From contig NC_053499.1 in the NCBI RefSeq assembly GCF_905171775.1, positions 139,907,422 through 139,971,421 of the forward strand: DNA of 64,000 bases, given 5' to 3'. Each line of letters starts with the position of its first letter. Positions within the stretch are counted from its first letter, which is position 1. The translations under genes were made by a program, and so were the position numbers. The notes under the pieces were generated by a model. That model was not told the DNA's origin. It saw nothing but the letters and a program-made list of their open reading frames with translations, and searched no databases. Source of the stretch: Rana temporaria. Taxonomy: Eukaryota; Chordata; Amphibia; Anura; Ranidae. Positions 44,665-56,430 of this stretch are shown piece by piece.

Positions 44665-45489
44665 TAGACATGTGCATTCGTTTTCATCCGAATGCATTTT
44701 AGTCCGAATTTTGGGATATTTTTGTTATCGTTTTAACAAACGAAAACTAACGCGCAAAATCCGAAATCTGAAAGTTCCGACATAAAAAAATGCTTTATTT
44801 TGGTTTTCGTTGCTACAACAGTTGGATATAGATGGGAGCTTCGACATGACGCTGAATAGCAACCTGTGTCTATTGAACCTGTGGTCAAATGTGCCTAACA
44901 TTAACTCTATTAGTCCAAGATTATTCCGTATAGAGATAAAAGATTCGACATTATAGAGACAGTGTCGGGGTAGACCTTTCGACATGAATGACGAAGATTC
45001 GACGAAGCAGAGAAAAACATACAAACGTTGAATCTGTCATTGAAGGCTTATGGTGTCTGTCGAAAGTTCTAAGAAGATTCGACAAGCAGCTAAACTGTAC
45101 GACGCCGCAATCATACATTTCCGGTCAAATGCCCCTCCCATAGGCTATAGAAGAATTTGAATGTTGGTTGACTAGTAATAATAATTCATAAATATAATTA
45201 TTACTAGTGTCATACAACATTAGAATTCTTCTATAGCTTGTAGGCGGAACATTTGACCGGAAATGTATGATTGCGGCATCGTACAGTTGCTCCTTCAAAT
45301 CTTCTTAGAAAATTCGACAGACACCATAAGCCTTCAATGACAGATTCGACCTTAATTCATTCGGATTTTCGGGCGAATGCATTTCATAACGAAAGTTAAT
45401 AAAAACAAATTTTGGGAGTAACAAAATATATTTATTTTTTGGACGAAAACGAAATTCCGAAACAAAATATTTCAGTGTGCACATGTCTA
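44665..45489. mobile_element. Palindromic element, TAGACATGTGCA tips
   Basis: TAGACATGTGCATTCG and GTGTGCACATGTCTA are the tips. CTACAGGG (44657) and CTACAAGG (45490) form a 7/8 target duplication of hAT size. Long inner arms pair, for example CGCAATCATACATTTCCGGT with its inverse, around a centre near 45188. Confidence 0.82.
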
Positions 45490-46491
45490 CTACAAGGCAG
45501 ATAATCTCTCACCTGCAGATCATTGGCTTAGCAATGACAGCTATGTCTTGGGTTTGGACCAAACCTGATTCAGCCGGAACCCAAGCTCATCCCTAGTAAC
45601 AAGCAGGGATTTTCACTAATTTCCTGTTGTGGGTATAGAAGTGGAAGTGAAGGGAAATCTCCCCAATATCACACAGTTGGCGTTACAACTCTCCCTCACT
45701 ATCTTACTCTATCCCTTTTTTTCCTTACTGTATCCAACATAAAAAAAACAAATTGGCTTTAGTTCTACTTTAAATCACACAGTTGATTGGGTTCCTCCTT
45801 CCAGGCAGTGTTTATATTTCTCCCTACATCTTATACAGTTCCGTGGTTTTTCGAGTCTTCTTTTACATAGGTATCATCCTCCATATTATTACAAACACGA
45901 AGAACAGCCACATAATAGGAAGACTCTGTTTGTCCGGATAATCCTGGAAACCCCGTCACACAGCCCCATAGTGGCACAGAAATATTCTCTTACAAATCAA
46001 ATATAGTTCTAGTCTGAATCTTTCAAGTAATTAACTGTGGTTGTATAATGGACAAAACATATTTGTCCTAATTCTCTAAAGAAGGATTTGGTTGGTGTAT
46101 TAAGTATCCCACTGGGGATATTGGCATAACAACACAATTAGGATTCTATTGAGCAGAAACGGTCCCTGCCGGTTTATAAAATGCCTTCTCGGTGGAGACT
46201 CCATGGAGCTGTGCAAATTGTTTAGTTCTACATATGGTTAATGGCTGATTTATTAAAAGGTGGCCAAAGGAACTTAAATTGCAAGGGTGGCAATTGGCCA
46301 TAACAACCCCTAGGGGCAGACAGCTGAAGACTGCAATAAAATACATGTATAAGGTCCTGTTCTAACTGGTAAAAGATTTGTGTTTCTGTCCACCCAGCAG
46401 TGTTGCCTGTCAAACTCTGCAGCCCGAATTAAAAATCCTGTGCCTGCGGCCGCAGCATAAGGACAACCCTTTTAGGCTGTAATGTTATAAT
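45490..46491. other. Non-coding, two repeat ends
   Basis: 45568-45598 ends a GGGATGAGC-type repeat (minus strand). 45600-45775 is a fragment of the family at 10763-11730 (TTAGTTCTACTTTAA end). The rest is unassigned. Confidence 0.45.
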
Positions 46492-46934
46492 TTGGGTAGG
46501 CTGCTGAGTAAAAACATGATTGGGGTTCTAACCCTTCTCCCCTCTATCTCAAGCAAACAAAAAAAAAACTTTAAATTTACAAACCCTCGATTCACAAATG
46601 TATCCCCCCCACTTGCTTCATCCTCAATGGCTAACTGGGGCAAAGATTTTTCTCACCCGGAGATCCTGGATAAAATACGTCAAAGCTATAACCACATACT
46701 ATGCCTGAACCCGAACGAGCAATGGAGAGAAGCAGAGATCAAAATTCTCCATCGTGCTTACATTCCATTTATATCAGATGCAGCAAATCCTCAAGCTGCT
46801 TTATGTCCTCTCTGCTCTTAAGCAAAGTCATCTTTATCACACCACTTGTGGTCATGCAAAACCATTTCAACCTTTTGGGACCAGACACTATCTTTTATCA
46901 ATGGCAAACTCCCAAAGGACCCTCTCCTACTAGT

Positions 46935-47174
46935 CCAAACACATCGAGTTCCTCATCGAGTTCAGTGTGGAAGCTGCCGAGGATCTCGGCGGGCCGACTT
47001 TCCTCATTGAACAACGAGGAAATAGAGAACATGTTCTCTTTTCGGCCCGACGAGTTCCTCGTCGGCTTCCTCGCTGAAAAGTGTACACGCGACCGAGTTT
47101 CTCGGCAGAATCCAGCTCCGACCGAGTTTCTGGCTGAATTCTGCCGAGAAACTCGGTCGTGTGTATGGGGCCTC
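46935..47174. mobile_element. GTACACACG fold-back in L1 relic 1
   Basis: The right tip ACTCGGTCGTGTGTATGGGGCC is clear. The left tip is degraded. The inside (TGAACAACGAGGAAATAGAG, CGGCCCGACGAG) is closely similar to 4901-4970. Confidence 0.72.
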
Positions 47175-47186
47175 AGGATCTCCCTC

Positions 47187-47638
47187 TAAGTGCCGTTTGA
47201 CACAGGGGCAACCCGACGTACAGCGCGACTTCGCAAGGCAACTTCAGTGCGACTTCAGCGTGACTTGGAGCAACTTTCAACGCAACTTAAAGTTGCCTCC
47301 AGGACAGTCGACTTTGGCTGTGGCCAATCACAGAATAATCAGCTCTGTGGGAGGGAGGGGTTTGCCTGAGTAAACTATTTTCTCTTCCTGTAAAGTTGCT
47401 TCAGTTAAGACAGAGATCTGACTTTGGAGGCGACTTCCATTGAAATCTATGGGTACAAGTTGCCTAGAAGTCGCCTTGAAGTAGTACAGGAACCTTTTCT
47501 GAAGTCGGAGCGACTTCAGTAGTGTACATTAAGACAGCTCTCATTCAATTCAATTGAATTTCTCATGTTGCGCGACTTGGTGCGACTTGGGGCGACACAA
47601 GTCGGATCCCAAGTCTCGGTAGTGTGAACTGGCACTTA
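47187..47638. mobile_element. GTGTGAA-ended MITE in L1 relic 1
   Basis: GTGCCGTTTGACAC and GTGTGAACTGGCAC are the tips, next to TAA/TTA. Repeated GCGACTT/AAGTCGC words fill the inside. Confidence 0.75.
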
Positions 47639-47885
47639 GTTGTCTGGAGAACCATCTTAGAAAACTGAAATACCTCCACCTGCCCAACAATCTCTCTGAC
47701 TAAAAGGGAACTTCAACTATTACTATATAGAGAGAAAGTAGGTACTGACTTTACCCCCTCTGCCAAGGCAATATTCCATAAGAGATGGGAGACCCTCATG
47801 CTCTCCACTATGCCCACTAAGAATCTCAAGGACTTTGAGGAGTAATTTTATCTCCAAGGTCTCCAACAACTTCATGACAAGGAGT

Positions 47886-48582
47886 ATAACCGCTTGCTGA
47901 CCGCCGCACAAACATTTACCTCGGCAGAATGGCACAGCTACACGAAGGGACATACCGGACTCGATATCTGCCTGTATTCTGTGATCATATCACAGAGCTG
48001 CAGAACAGAGAGATGCCTGTGTAAACAAGGCATTTCCCTGTTCTGCCTTGTGACAGGACACAGATCTTCTTCTCCCTGTCAACGGGAGCAGTGATCACTG
48101 TCGTGTCACATGTAGCCCAGCCCCTACACAGTTAGAATCCCCCCCTAGGACACACTTAACCCCTTCCTCGCCCCTTACTTGTTAACCCCTTCCCTGCCAG
48201 AGTAATTTACACAGTAATCAGTTCATTTTTATAGCACTGATCGCTGTATAAATGACAATGGTCCCAAAATAGCGTCAAAAGTGTCCGATGTGTCCGCCAT
48301 AATATCACAGTCACAATACAAATCGCAGATCGCCCGCCATTACTAGTAAAAACAAAATCGTAAAAATGCCATAAATGTATCCCCTGTTTTGTAGATGCTA
48401 GAACTCTTGTGCAAACCAATCAATATATGCCTATTGCGATTTTTTTACCAAAAATATGTAGAAGAATACATATCGGCCTAAACTGAGAAAGACATTTTTT
48501 TTATATATATTTTTTGGGGATATTTATTATAGCAAAAAGTAAACAATATTGCTTTTTTTCAAAATTGTTATTCTTTTTTTGT
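47886..48582 (+). mobile_element. TTAACCACTT element, 3'-truncated
   Basis: ATAACCGCTTGCTGACCGCC is a mutated start. The copy follows 40410-41418 through ATATGTAGAAGAATACATATCGG and stops in the T-rich segment near 48582. Confidence 0.72.
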
Positions 48583-48595
48583 TGACTGCACACAC

Positions 48596-48886
48596 CATAA
48601 AGCGGAGCTCCACGCAAAAGGGGAAGCTCCACTTGTCTGCTCGAGCACCTGGTTACACTCCGGGGCAATCTACGAGTATGTCTGGCCCGTCCTCCTTTCC
48701 CCGCTGCCTACAGCAACACACACAGGTTCCAGAAGATGGTGGGACCATTCACAGAGCGCACATGAGTATTAGGAAACATAGATTTGCCTTTGTGAAGAAG
48801 CCGGTGCCTGCACCCAAAGTCAATTGACAACATCGCGGGACCCATGGACAGGTAAGTGTCCTTAAGATAAAAGTCCACACATACAC
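48596..48886. repeat. TAAAGCGGAGCTCCACG MITE, partial
   Basis: The start TAAAGCGGAGCTCCACG matches an isolated inverted end GGTGGAGCTCCGCTTTAA at 16049-16066. AGGTAAGTGTCC (48850) lies near its right limit. Confidence 0.5.
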
Positions 48887-48892
48887 CATACA

Positions 48893-49951
48893 GTGAAAGA
48901 CTGGGTGACTCTAGAACAAACACAATTCCCTCAAGAACTAAAATATCTTCCTTGGATCAACCCCAAATTTTATTCAAACCTTATCAAAACACATCCTCTT
49001 ATTGGACCCACACTAGAAATCTTCCATAGTACCTTTAAAGCCAATAATCCCCTTTCTTGGCTTAGCCCTCTTACACCATTATAAAATAATCTGGATTTCC
49101 CTCCAGGTTTAGAAAAGTCATTCTCAACACACCAGTGGCCATACGGAATCATTTTATCTAAACACTTCTTTAAAAATGGAAAATGCCTTCCTAGGGAGGA
49201 CTTACTCAAGGACATCAAACCCTCCTATCACAATGGAACTATATCCAAATTAGATTTTTTTTGGCCCAAAAAGACACTATCCACCACTGGACTAGACCCC
49301 TCACAATGCTAGAAAAACTTTGCACAAAAACTTCTCCACACAGGCATTACATCTCAACTCTATACAACTCATTATTTGAGGACAATAATGACTTCTCCAG
49401 CCCATCCTGTAAACCATGGGGAAGGGATCTAGACATCAACCTGACTGAAGAAGACTTGGAAAAAAATGATCTATGTGCACATAAAGGATCACTAAATGTC
49501 GCCACACAAGATCATCACTAGATGGTACAGAACCCCTACAATTTTATACACCATTTCACCTCTTATATCTGACAGATGTTGGAGGTGTAAATGCGAGGAG
49601 GGTTCGCTGCTTCACGTTTGGTGGTCATGTCCCCTAATCCAATCTTTCTGGATATCGATTCACGAAACTATTAAACTAGTCACATCGATTAATCTAAACT
49701 TCACACCGAGTCAATATCTTTCACATCTTAACTCTATTCCTAAGAAACATTACTTAAAATCACTCCCCATGTTCATGATTAATGCGGCACATCACTGTAT
49801 CCCTTCTCATTGGCAAACTGATAATACTCCAACGAAAGCTGAATGGTTCAGGAGAATAAATAATATAGAAAAAGTTGAGGAACTCATCAGTATTTCTCAA
49901 GAGAGAATTACTAAATTTTTTAGCGACTTGGTCCAACTGGTCATTATTTAA
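48893..49951 (+). pseudogene. L1-clade ORF2 C-terminal relic 2
   Basis: Frames joined across stops read: WVTLEQTQFPQELKYLPWI, LIGPTLEIFHSTFKA, a stop near 49082, then DLLKDIKPSYHNGTISKLD. The final open segment (49496-49951) has ITRWYRTPTILYTI, CWRCKCEEGSLLHVWWSCP and EWFRRINNIEKVEELISI. The Cys/His knuckle CxxC...HxxWxC is typical of the L1-clade ORF2 end. RT and endonuclease lie outside or were lost by 5' truncation. At least four stops or frameshifts make it a pseudogene. Confidence 0.82.
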
Positions 49952-50037
49952 GGAATCTCAAAACTATAAATCAATTATTAACTAAGATTAGAAATATGGC
50001 AGGAAAATATAATATCTCATGGGTTCTAATAACTCTA

Positions 50038-50485
50038 GTATATATTGGGGTATAGCGCGCTCCCGCGTATAGCGCGCACCCCTAAAGTTGCCCCAAAATT
50101 CCTGTGAAAAAAAGATTTTTGTACTTACAGTTTGGTGTCTTGCACGGCATCCATCGGCGGCCTCGTCGGGTCTAACGTCCGTCTGCGGCTTCAGGTGTCC
50201 TCTTCGTCGGGTCCGGCGTCCTTCTGCCGCGTCCTCCTCGCTCGTTTCCCGCTTTCCCGTGCCGAGTTTGAATACTGCTCGCGCTGACGTCCTGGACGTA
50301 CAGGACGTGAGCACGAGTGTAGCCGAGACTGCCCGACTATACACGAGTGTACTGCGCTCGGTATATGTCGGCGCAGTATTCAAACTCGGCGCGGGAAAGC
50401 GGGTATCGGCGTATATCGCACACCCACGATTTTTCCCTGATTTTCAGGGCAAAATAGTGCGCGGTATATGCCGATAAATACGGTA
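50038..50485. mobile_element. Fold-back in L1 relic 2, TATAGCGCGC arms
   Basis: The left arm GGTATAGCGCGCTCCCGCGT and right arm GCGCGGTATATGCCGATAAA face each other. GGAAAGCGGG/CCCGCTTTCCCG and GAATACTGCGC/GCGCAGTATTC pair inside. The left tip is diverged. Frames on both strands are mirror artefacts. Confidence 0.75.
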
Positions 50486-50532
50486 TGCCAGTTTGAATTC
50501 AAGTACCAATCATCTGTTACTTCCCTTTTTCG

Positions 50533-50592
50533 TCTCCCCTTTTTTCTTCTTCTTCTTCTTCTTTTTCTCCCCTCCCCTCCCCCCCCCCCCCC
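50533..50592. repeat. Pyrimidine tract (TTC)n/(C)n
   Basis: CTTCTTCTTCTTC followed by a C run, inside the L1 3' UTR. Confidence 0.85.
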
Positions 50593-50815
50593 ACATACAA
50601 ATTTACTTGATTAATCACTAATATTCGGCTCTCTTTCGAACACAAAAATGTTGACAGTTTTGCTGTTTGTTCACATGTACCAAAATTATTGTATATATCG
50701 ACTTTAACTTTGTATAATACTTTTGATTGCAATTTTTCATTGCTCACATGTTCTGATGCTTATGCTGTATTTTTCTTCATTGTTCACCCAATAAAGACTC
50801 TTTGTAGCTGCTGGC

Positions 50816-51561
50816 TTTGAATTTTTTGGGGAAGACTGGAGCTCCTCTTAATATGCTTAAACTGTGCGGAAGCCAAAGGATCAGCCTGAGAGCCAAGCAA
50901 CATTTACATATGATAGATATGGTATATCTCTCTGGGTACAGATCTCCTTTAGTCTTTGTAGGTATAACCTCAAGTTTCCATTGTGCCATAGCATAGCGCT
51001 CTCTGTCTCAGCTGCCGCAACAGCTGGAAAACTATTAAAGTTCATATGATTTATGTCGGAATGTCTCAGCTTTCTATTTGGAAAGTTTTCATTCATGGAA
51101 TTACAGTGGAACAAATTTTGTTTTTAAATATAACACCAGTCCCTGCTTAACGTAAACCCACCATAAAAAAGAGATTATGTCATATACTCTATACATTCAT
51201 CTGAAAGCTTAAATTACTTTTCTTTCCACATTTAAATTCTTATTTTCTGCAGTCTTCTGGCTCCACCAACATTTTCAAGTTTGAATGGTTGACGTGAGTG
51301 GTCCACACACAAAAGGGCCTCTAGTGGAAGGGAAAAAAATGACAGTGGGCCCATTATCAGATTTATTTTTTCAAGGTAAATGTTCAGTAATGTGTAAGTG
51401 GAACACTTCCAGTTATTTATTACCTCTCATCAGGGCTTTTTTTTTTGTCAGAAAATAAGTGCAGGTACTCCACCTTCCTGAGTCACCCCTTCTCTCCACC
51501 ACTCGCCCACCTTCAAGCACCGTCCTACTATATATCCCACTCCCTATTCACCTCCCTAGAG
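50816..51561. other. Non-coding stretch, nothing recognised
   Basis: AT-rich, featureless. Confidence 0.45.
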
Positions 51562-51702
51562 CAGGGATCTCTAAAGTACGACCCTCCATCTGTTCTGGAA
51601 TTACACCTCCCATGAGGCATTGTAAAACTCTGATATTCACAGACATGACTTGGCATGATGGGAATTGTAGTTCCTGAATAACTGGAGGGCCGTAGTTTGG
51701 TA
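51562..51702. mobile_element. hAT hairpin MITE, degraded right tip
   Basis: CAGGGATCTCTAAAGTACGAC pairs with CCGTAGTTTGGTAC. The arms carry ATTACACCTCCCATGAGGC and GCATGATGGGAATTGTAGTT (51653-51672). It belongs to the group at 29017-29164. Confidence 0.75.
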
Positions 51703-51982
51703 CAATTTGATACTGTAATACGAAGATTCAGAAACATCTGACTTTCTGAAAATTGAAAATTGTTTATACAGTACAGCAGAAATTGAAGGACATGGTCATC
51801 CTATGACACACTGATATCCTTTTTATGGTGATCCTTTGGCCCTCATGCAGACATACACTTGCCTGGTGGCGTTTCCATGGGTAAGAGCAGCCCTTCATTT
51901 GATTCATTGTAACCCTGTTGTAATACTATTAGTTTAGGCATGAAATGCAGTTAGCTGCCATAAAAGACCACAATTTATATTG
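51703..51982. other. Short unassigned stretch
   Basis: Nothing recognised. Confidence 0.4.
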
Positions 51983-52697
51983 TTTCTAAATATGTATTAT
52001 TTTGTCTACAATGAACATTCTGTACAGTAAAATAAAAAGTCTCCTGAAAAAGCCATCTTTCTGGCGAAACATGTTGAGCAATTACTGCTGTACTGTATAC
52101 CTGGATCGCATGTGATCTGTTTTTTTTAAATGATTTTAACAACAAACAAAGGTATCTTTTTAATATGTATCCAATAAAATTTGATATGAATTTTAAAAAT
52201 ATGATGTAGCATTTTATCTTTGTCTGGCACCCCAAAAGCCCCCATTTTGTATTTCATGTGCAATGACATCATCAGTTGATAAGGAGGATGTTGGGCATCT
52301 ATACAGCACCCTTGTTTGCCCCTCCCCTGCCCCTCTACATCAGCAGTTATCTGAGTGAGGGTGAGAAACTAAGGGAGAAGAGAAACACTGGGATACTAGT
52401 CAGGACCAGTGTGCAAAGGTGTTTGCTTTGGTATAATAATAACTGCTAATGCTGGGTGTCCTACACATATGGGTGTTGCTGCATTATGTAAAACTATTAA
52501 TTAATTTTTTTTTAGAATGGGGTGCCTCGAGATTGTGTGGGTTTGAAAAGGTGCCTTGATTAATAAAAGGTTGAAAAGCACTGGAATAAAAAAACAAGTA
52601 TCAATTTGTGGTGTTAAGTTATTTACAGTATTGTTTACAGTATATGGAATGTGTTAATGCTAGCAAGAAAGGCAGTAAAATAAATCCCCTGCAGCCA
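51983..52697. repeat. Direct repeat, left copy (~715 bp)
   Basis: TTTCTAAATATGTATTAT to ATCCCCTGCAGCCA is repeated at 53216-53940 with few differences. It contains GGCGAAACATGTTGAG, ATCCAATAAAATTTGATATG and GTGCCTTGATTAATAAAAGG. A partial third copy lies at 33408-33655. Confidence 0.92.
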
Positions 52698-53210
52698 TGC
52701 GCCGTCCGTGGAATTTCCCAGTGTGCATTGCTCAAAAGTACGCCGCAAGGACGTCATTGGTTTTGACGTGAACGTAAATGACGTCCAGCCCCATTCACGG
52801 ACGACTTACGCAGACGACGTAACTTTTTCAAATTTCGACGCGGGAATGACGGCCATGCTTAACATTGTTACGCCGCACTTATGCCACCATATAGCAGGGG
52901 CAACTATACGCCGGGAAAAGCCTAACGTAAACAGCGTAACTTTACTGCGTCGGCCGGGCGTACGTTCGGGATTTCGCGTATCTACCTAATTTGCATACTC
53001 GACGCGGAATTCGACGGAAGCGCCACCTAGCGGCCAGCGTAAATATGCATTTACGATACGACGGTGTAACACAGTTACACCTGTCGGATCCAAGGGAAAT
53101 CTATGCGTAACTGATTCTAAGAATCAGGCGCATAGATACGACCGCGCAACTTAGAGATACGACGGCGTATCTGGAGATACGCCGTCATATCTCGTTTAAG
53201 AATCTGGGCC
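52698..53210. mobile_element. GGGCCAGATTC palindrome, right half
   Basis: It begins abruptly at the family's central TGCGCCGTCCGTGGAATTTC and runs to the right tip AAGAATCTGGGCC. It matches the right half of 60398-61138 in reverse. The other half is missing exactly at the junction with the left direct repeat. Confidence 0.85.
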
Positions 53211-53215
53211 ATTTA

Positions 53216-53940
53216 TTTCTAAATATGTATTATTTTTGTCTACAATAAACATTCTGTACAGTAAAATAAACAGTCTCCTGAAGAATCCATCTTTCTGGCG
53301 AAACATGTTGAGCAATTACTGCTGTACTGTATACCTGGATCACATGTAATCCCTCTTTTTTTTTTAAATGATTTTAACAACAAACAAAAGTATCTTTTTA
53401 ATATGTATCCAATAAAATTTGATATGAATTTAAAAAAAATGATGTAGCATTTTATCTTTGTCTGGCACCCCAAAAGCCCCCATTTTGTATTTCATGTGCA
53501 ATGACATCATCAGTTGATAAGGAGGATGTTGGGCATCTGCACGGCACCCTTGTTTGCCCCTCCCCTGCCCCTCTACATCAGCAGTTATCTGAGTGAGGGT
53601 GAGAAACTAAGGTAGAAGAGAAACACTGGAATACTAGTCAGGACCAGTGGGCAAAGGTGTTTGCTTTGGTATAATAATAACTGCTAATGCTGGGTGTCCT
53701 ACATGTATGGGTGTTGCTGCATTATGTAAAACTATTAATTAAATTTAAATTTTTTAGAATGGGGTGCCTCGAAATTGTGTGGGTTTAAAAAAGGTGCCTT
53801 GATTAATAAAAGGTTGAGAAGCACTGGTATAAAAAAACAAGTATCAATTTGTGGTGTTAAGTTATTTACAGTATTGTTTACAGTATATGGAATGTGTTAA
53901 TACTAGCAAGAAAGGCAGTAAAATAAATCCCCTGCAGCCA
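53216..53940. repeat. Direct repeat, right copy (~725 bp)
   Basis: Matches 51983-52697 almost throughout, including the shared ends TTTCTAAATATG and CCCTGCAGCCA. Small indels occur in the T and A runs. Confidence 0.92.
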
Positions 53941-54490
53941 GTAACAATAGATCCTGCCATGGGAACAATAGATTCCCCAGCCACAATAGATTGTTCCCAA
54001 CGAAAATAGATCACCATCAACAATATATACCCCAGCAACAATAGATTCTTCCAACCAACAATAGATCCCCATCAACAATAAATCCTTCCAAGCAACAACA
54101 TATCTCTGCAGTAACAATAGATGCCCCATCAACAATAGATTCCCCTCCAACAATAGATCCTTTCCAGAAACAATATATCCCCATAAGAATAGATCCTTTC
54201 CAGCAACAAAACTGTAGATCCCCCAGCAACAATGGATCATTCCTAGCAATAGAAATCCCATCAACAATAGATCATTACAGCAGCAATAAACCCTCTTCCC
54301 AAGAACAAAATACCCAATATATCCTCTAGAAGGCCCCAACAATAGCCCCCCCCTTCAGCATTTTATGCCCAAAACAGCCCCTCCAGCAACAATAGATCTT
54401 CACCAACAACAACAGACCCAGCAACAGTAGACTCCCTCAATAACACTACCCCCCCCCCCCCAGTAAAAATGAACCCCCCAGCAGCCAGCC
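53941..54490. repeat. Degenerate minisatellite, CAACAATAGATCC units
   Basis: More than twenty irregular units of about 18-24 bases share CAACAATAGATCCCC. A 154-codon minus frame (54342-53878) over it is repetitive and rich in Gly, Leu and Cys. I regard it as an artefact. Confidence 0.85.
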
Positions 54491-54606
54491 TCTACTGGCC
54501 CTCCAGCACACCCCATAACGCTTCCAATAAAAATAAAAAAGCCCTGCCTCCAATAGAGATCACAATTTTCCCCTGACAATGCTGTAATCTGCTTGTCTCT
54601 CTAGAA

Positions 54607-54755
54607 CAGGGGTAGGCAACCTGGGGCCCTCCATCAGTTGTGGAACTACATTTCCCAGGAGGCATTGCAAGGCTGGCAGTTACAATTACTCCCAGAGGCA
54701 TGATGGGACTTGTAGTTCTACAACAGCTGGAGGACCCCCAGGTTGCCTACCCCTG
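54607..54755. mobile_element. hAT hairpin MITE, TSD (C/A)TCTAGAA
   Basis: CAGGGGTAGGCAACCTGGGG and CCCCAGGTTGCCTACCCCTG form the tips of a 149-bp hairpin. CTCTAGAA and ATCTAGAA give a 7/8 target duplication. AACTACATTTCCCAGGAGGC (54644) and GCATGATGGGACTTGTAGTT (54698) are on the arms. Confidence 0.9.
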
Positions 54756-54763
54756 ATCTAGAA

Positions 54764-55477
54764 GGACGGAGGCATCTTTCTTCAAGCATCATCCAGATTC
54801 AGAATCATCTTCCTGGACTGAGATGTCAGCTCAGAGATAGCATAATCTTATGAATCCTGGTGTAAGTCTAGTTCTTGGCAGGGTCCATAAAAGTCTAACA
54901 CAGATCTGCCCCCTAATGCCACCTCCCATCTGGCCAATTCCTACAAATGTACAGTGTACAGTCTGTGTGATCTTCAGGCAAAACCAAGGAAATGCTTTCT
55001 CCTGTCTGCAGAAGACTTCTTGACCCCAGGCATAAAAAAATAAAAATTTAAAATAAATAAAAAATAAATAATAAATAAAATAAATAAAAAAACTTCATAG
55101 AAGCTTAAAGATTTTAATGGTAAAAACAGTTGAGTGTTTTTGAGAAATTATAATCCTGGTGCAAATTGTGAAATGTCAGGAATGTAATAATGCCTGCAAT
55201 GTAATGCATGTAATGCACTTATAATGTTACCGAAAGGTCAACTTTAACTATATGCTAGACACCTATAACTACTAGATGTGCACAGAGCAACTTACAGCAG
55301 CTTGAAGAAAAAAAATGCCAACATAATCAGCTCTAAAATACAATATTGTCTAAGTAAAACTATACTGTACATCTAAAAGCAATATGTGAGCCGATGTACA
55401 GCATTTCTGTTGTGTACTGTATGTAAAGGTGGCTATAAAGGTTCTTTGCATGTGGCTATCAACAGCCCATCCTAGTT
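54764..55477. other. Non-coding stretch, nothing recognised
   Basis: An AAATA-rich run is at 55035-55090. Otherwise unassigned. Confidence 0.45.
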
Positions 55478-55630
55478 TAAATAAATAGAGAAATTATGGA
55501 ATGATTGTGGAAATAAATATTAAGAAATGTGTATATATACAGTATATATATAAATAAATAGAGAAATTATGGAATGATTGTGGAAATAAATATTAAGAAA
55601 TGTATATATACAGTATATATATAAATAAAT

Positions 55631-55720
<90 letters not shown>
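55478..55720. repeat. 73-bp tandem duplication plus (TA)n
   Basis: TAAATAAATAGAGAAATTATGG opens two tandem units at 55478 and 55551. They end in TATATACAGTATATAT and lead into an A run and over 70 bases of TA repeat (55647-55720). Confidence 0.9.
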
Positions 55721-55722
<2 letters not shown>

Positions 55723-55910
55723 TCTCTGTGATCAGTAGTCCACCAAGTTTCAGTTAGCACATTGTATTTTTTTCTCTTCAATAATGGTTGCTACCACAGA
55801 GGGGACTGCATAGCCCTGCCAGCAAATCAGTAAGATGTTGGGACTAAGTGAGGCCTAACCATGTAATGGAGACAGAACCTAAGATTGTACAGTGGAAAAG
55901 CAAAGGGATC

Positions 55911-56430
55911 TTAAAGGGGTGGTTCACCCTAAAAACTACTTTTTTTTATTACAATGGCCCCCCACATTACAATCCGATTAAGGCTATTATTATTTTTTTG
56001 ATGCTGTACATACCTTTGTACAGCATATTCACCCGTGCATCCGGGTTGCGAGTCCCGCGGGAGTGGGCGTTCCTAACATGTCTGTGATTGACGTTTTGCC
56101 CAAAAACGAGCTCCCCCCGTCGCGTAAGCCGCGTCACGGTTGGCGAAAGGAGCCGAACGGCGAGTCGGCGCTATACTGCGCTTGCGCATCGCCGTTCGGC
56201 TCCTTTCGCCAATCGTGGCGCGGCTTACGCGACGGGGGGAGCTAGTTTTTGGCCAAACATCAATCACAGACATGTTGGGAACGCCCACTCCCGCGGGACT
56301 CGCAACGGGTGAATATGCTGTACAAAGGTATGTACAGCATCAAAAAAATAATAATAGCCTTAATCGGATTGTAATGTGGGGGGGCAGTGTAATAAAAAAA
56401 AGTCGTTTTTAGGGTGAACCACCCCTTTAA
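55911..56430. mobile_element. TTAA palindromic MITE E
   Basis: TTAA flanks enclose AGGGGTGGTTCACCC and GGGTGAACCACCCCT. Arms pair almost without mismatch over about 250 bases, suggesting a young copy. The centre holds TGCGCTTGCGCATCGCC (56178). AAGGTATGTACAGCA (56323) mirrors TGCTGTACATACCTT. Confidence 0.92.

Larger units (their letters stand above)
46570..47886 (+). pseudogene. L1-clade ORF2 C-terminal relic 1
   Basis: The plus strand encodes DKIRQSYNHILCLNPNEQW, then AEIKILHRAYIPF, AALCPLC, a TAA stop at 46819, then SSLSHHLWSCKTISTFWDQ in the same frame. This is the Cys/His segment near the end of L1-type ORF2 reverse transcriptases. After two later insertions (46935-47174, 47187-47638) it resumes as LTKRELQLLLYREKVGT and KRWETLMLSTMPTKNLKDF with TAA near 47844. 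Endonuclease and RT domains are absent. Frameshifts and the internal stop show it is dead. Confidence 0.8.
48887..50815 (+). mobile_element. L1-clade LINE relic 2 with 3' UTR
   Basis: A longer ORF2 C-terminal portion (48893-49951) is followed by 3' UTR that is interrupted by a fold-back (50038-50485) and ends in a pyrimidine tract and CCAATAAAGACTCTTTG near 50789-50806. No poly(A) or target duplication is left. Confidence 0.8.

Noticed and set aside
46819..46821. L1 relic 1 frame ending at CPLCS as a natural stop
   Set aside because: The same frame continues after TAA with the conserved HHLWSC segment, so the stop is a mutation inside ORF2.
51983..53940. Direct repeats as retroviral LTRs around an internal region
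   Set aside because: The interior is a fragment of a DNA-type palindromic MITE. No primer site or polypurine tract is visible, and the ends are not TG...CA.
53878..54342. 154-codon Gly/Leu/Cys-rich minus-strand frame
   Set aside because: It is the complement of the CAACAATAGATCC tandem repeat, with irregular units and no domain.
53941..54490. Possible CRISPR-like short repeats
   Set aside because: Spacing between repeated words is irregular and the intervening bases are themselves repeat-derived.
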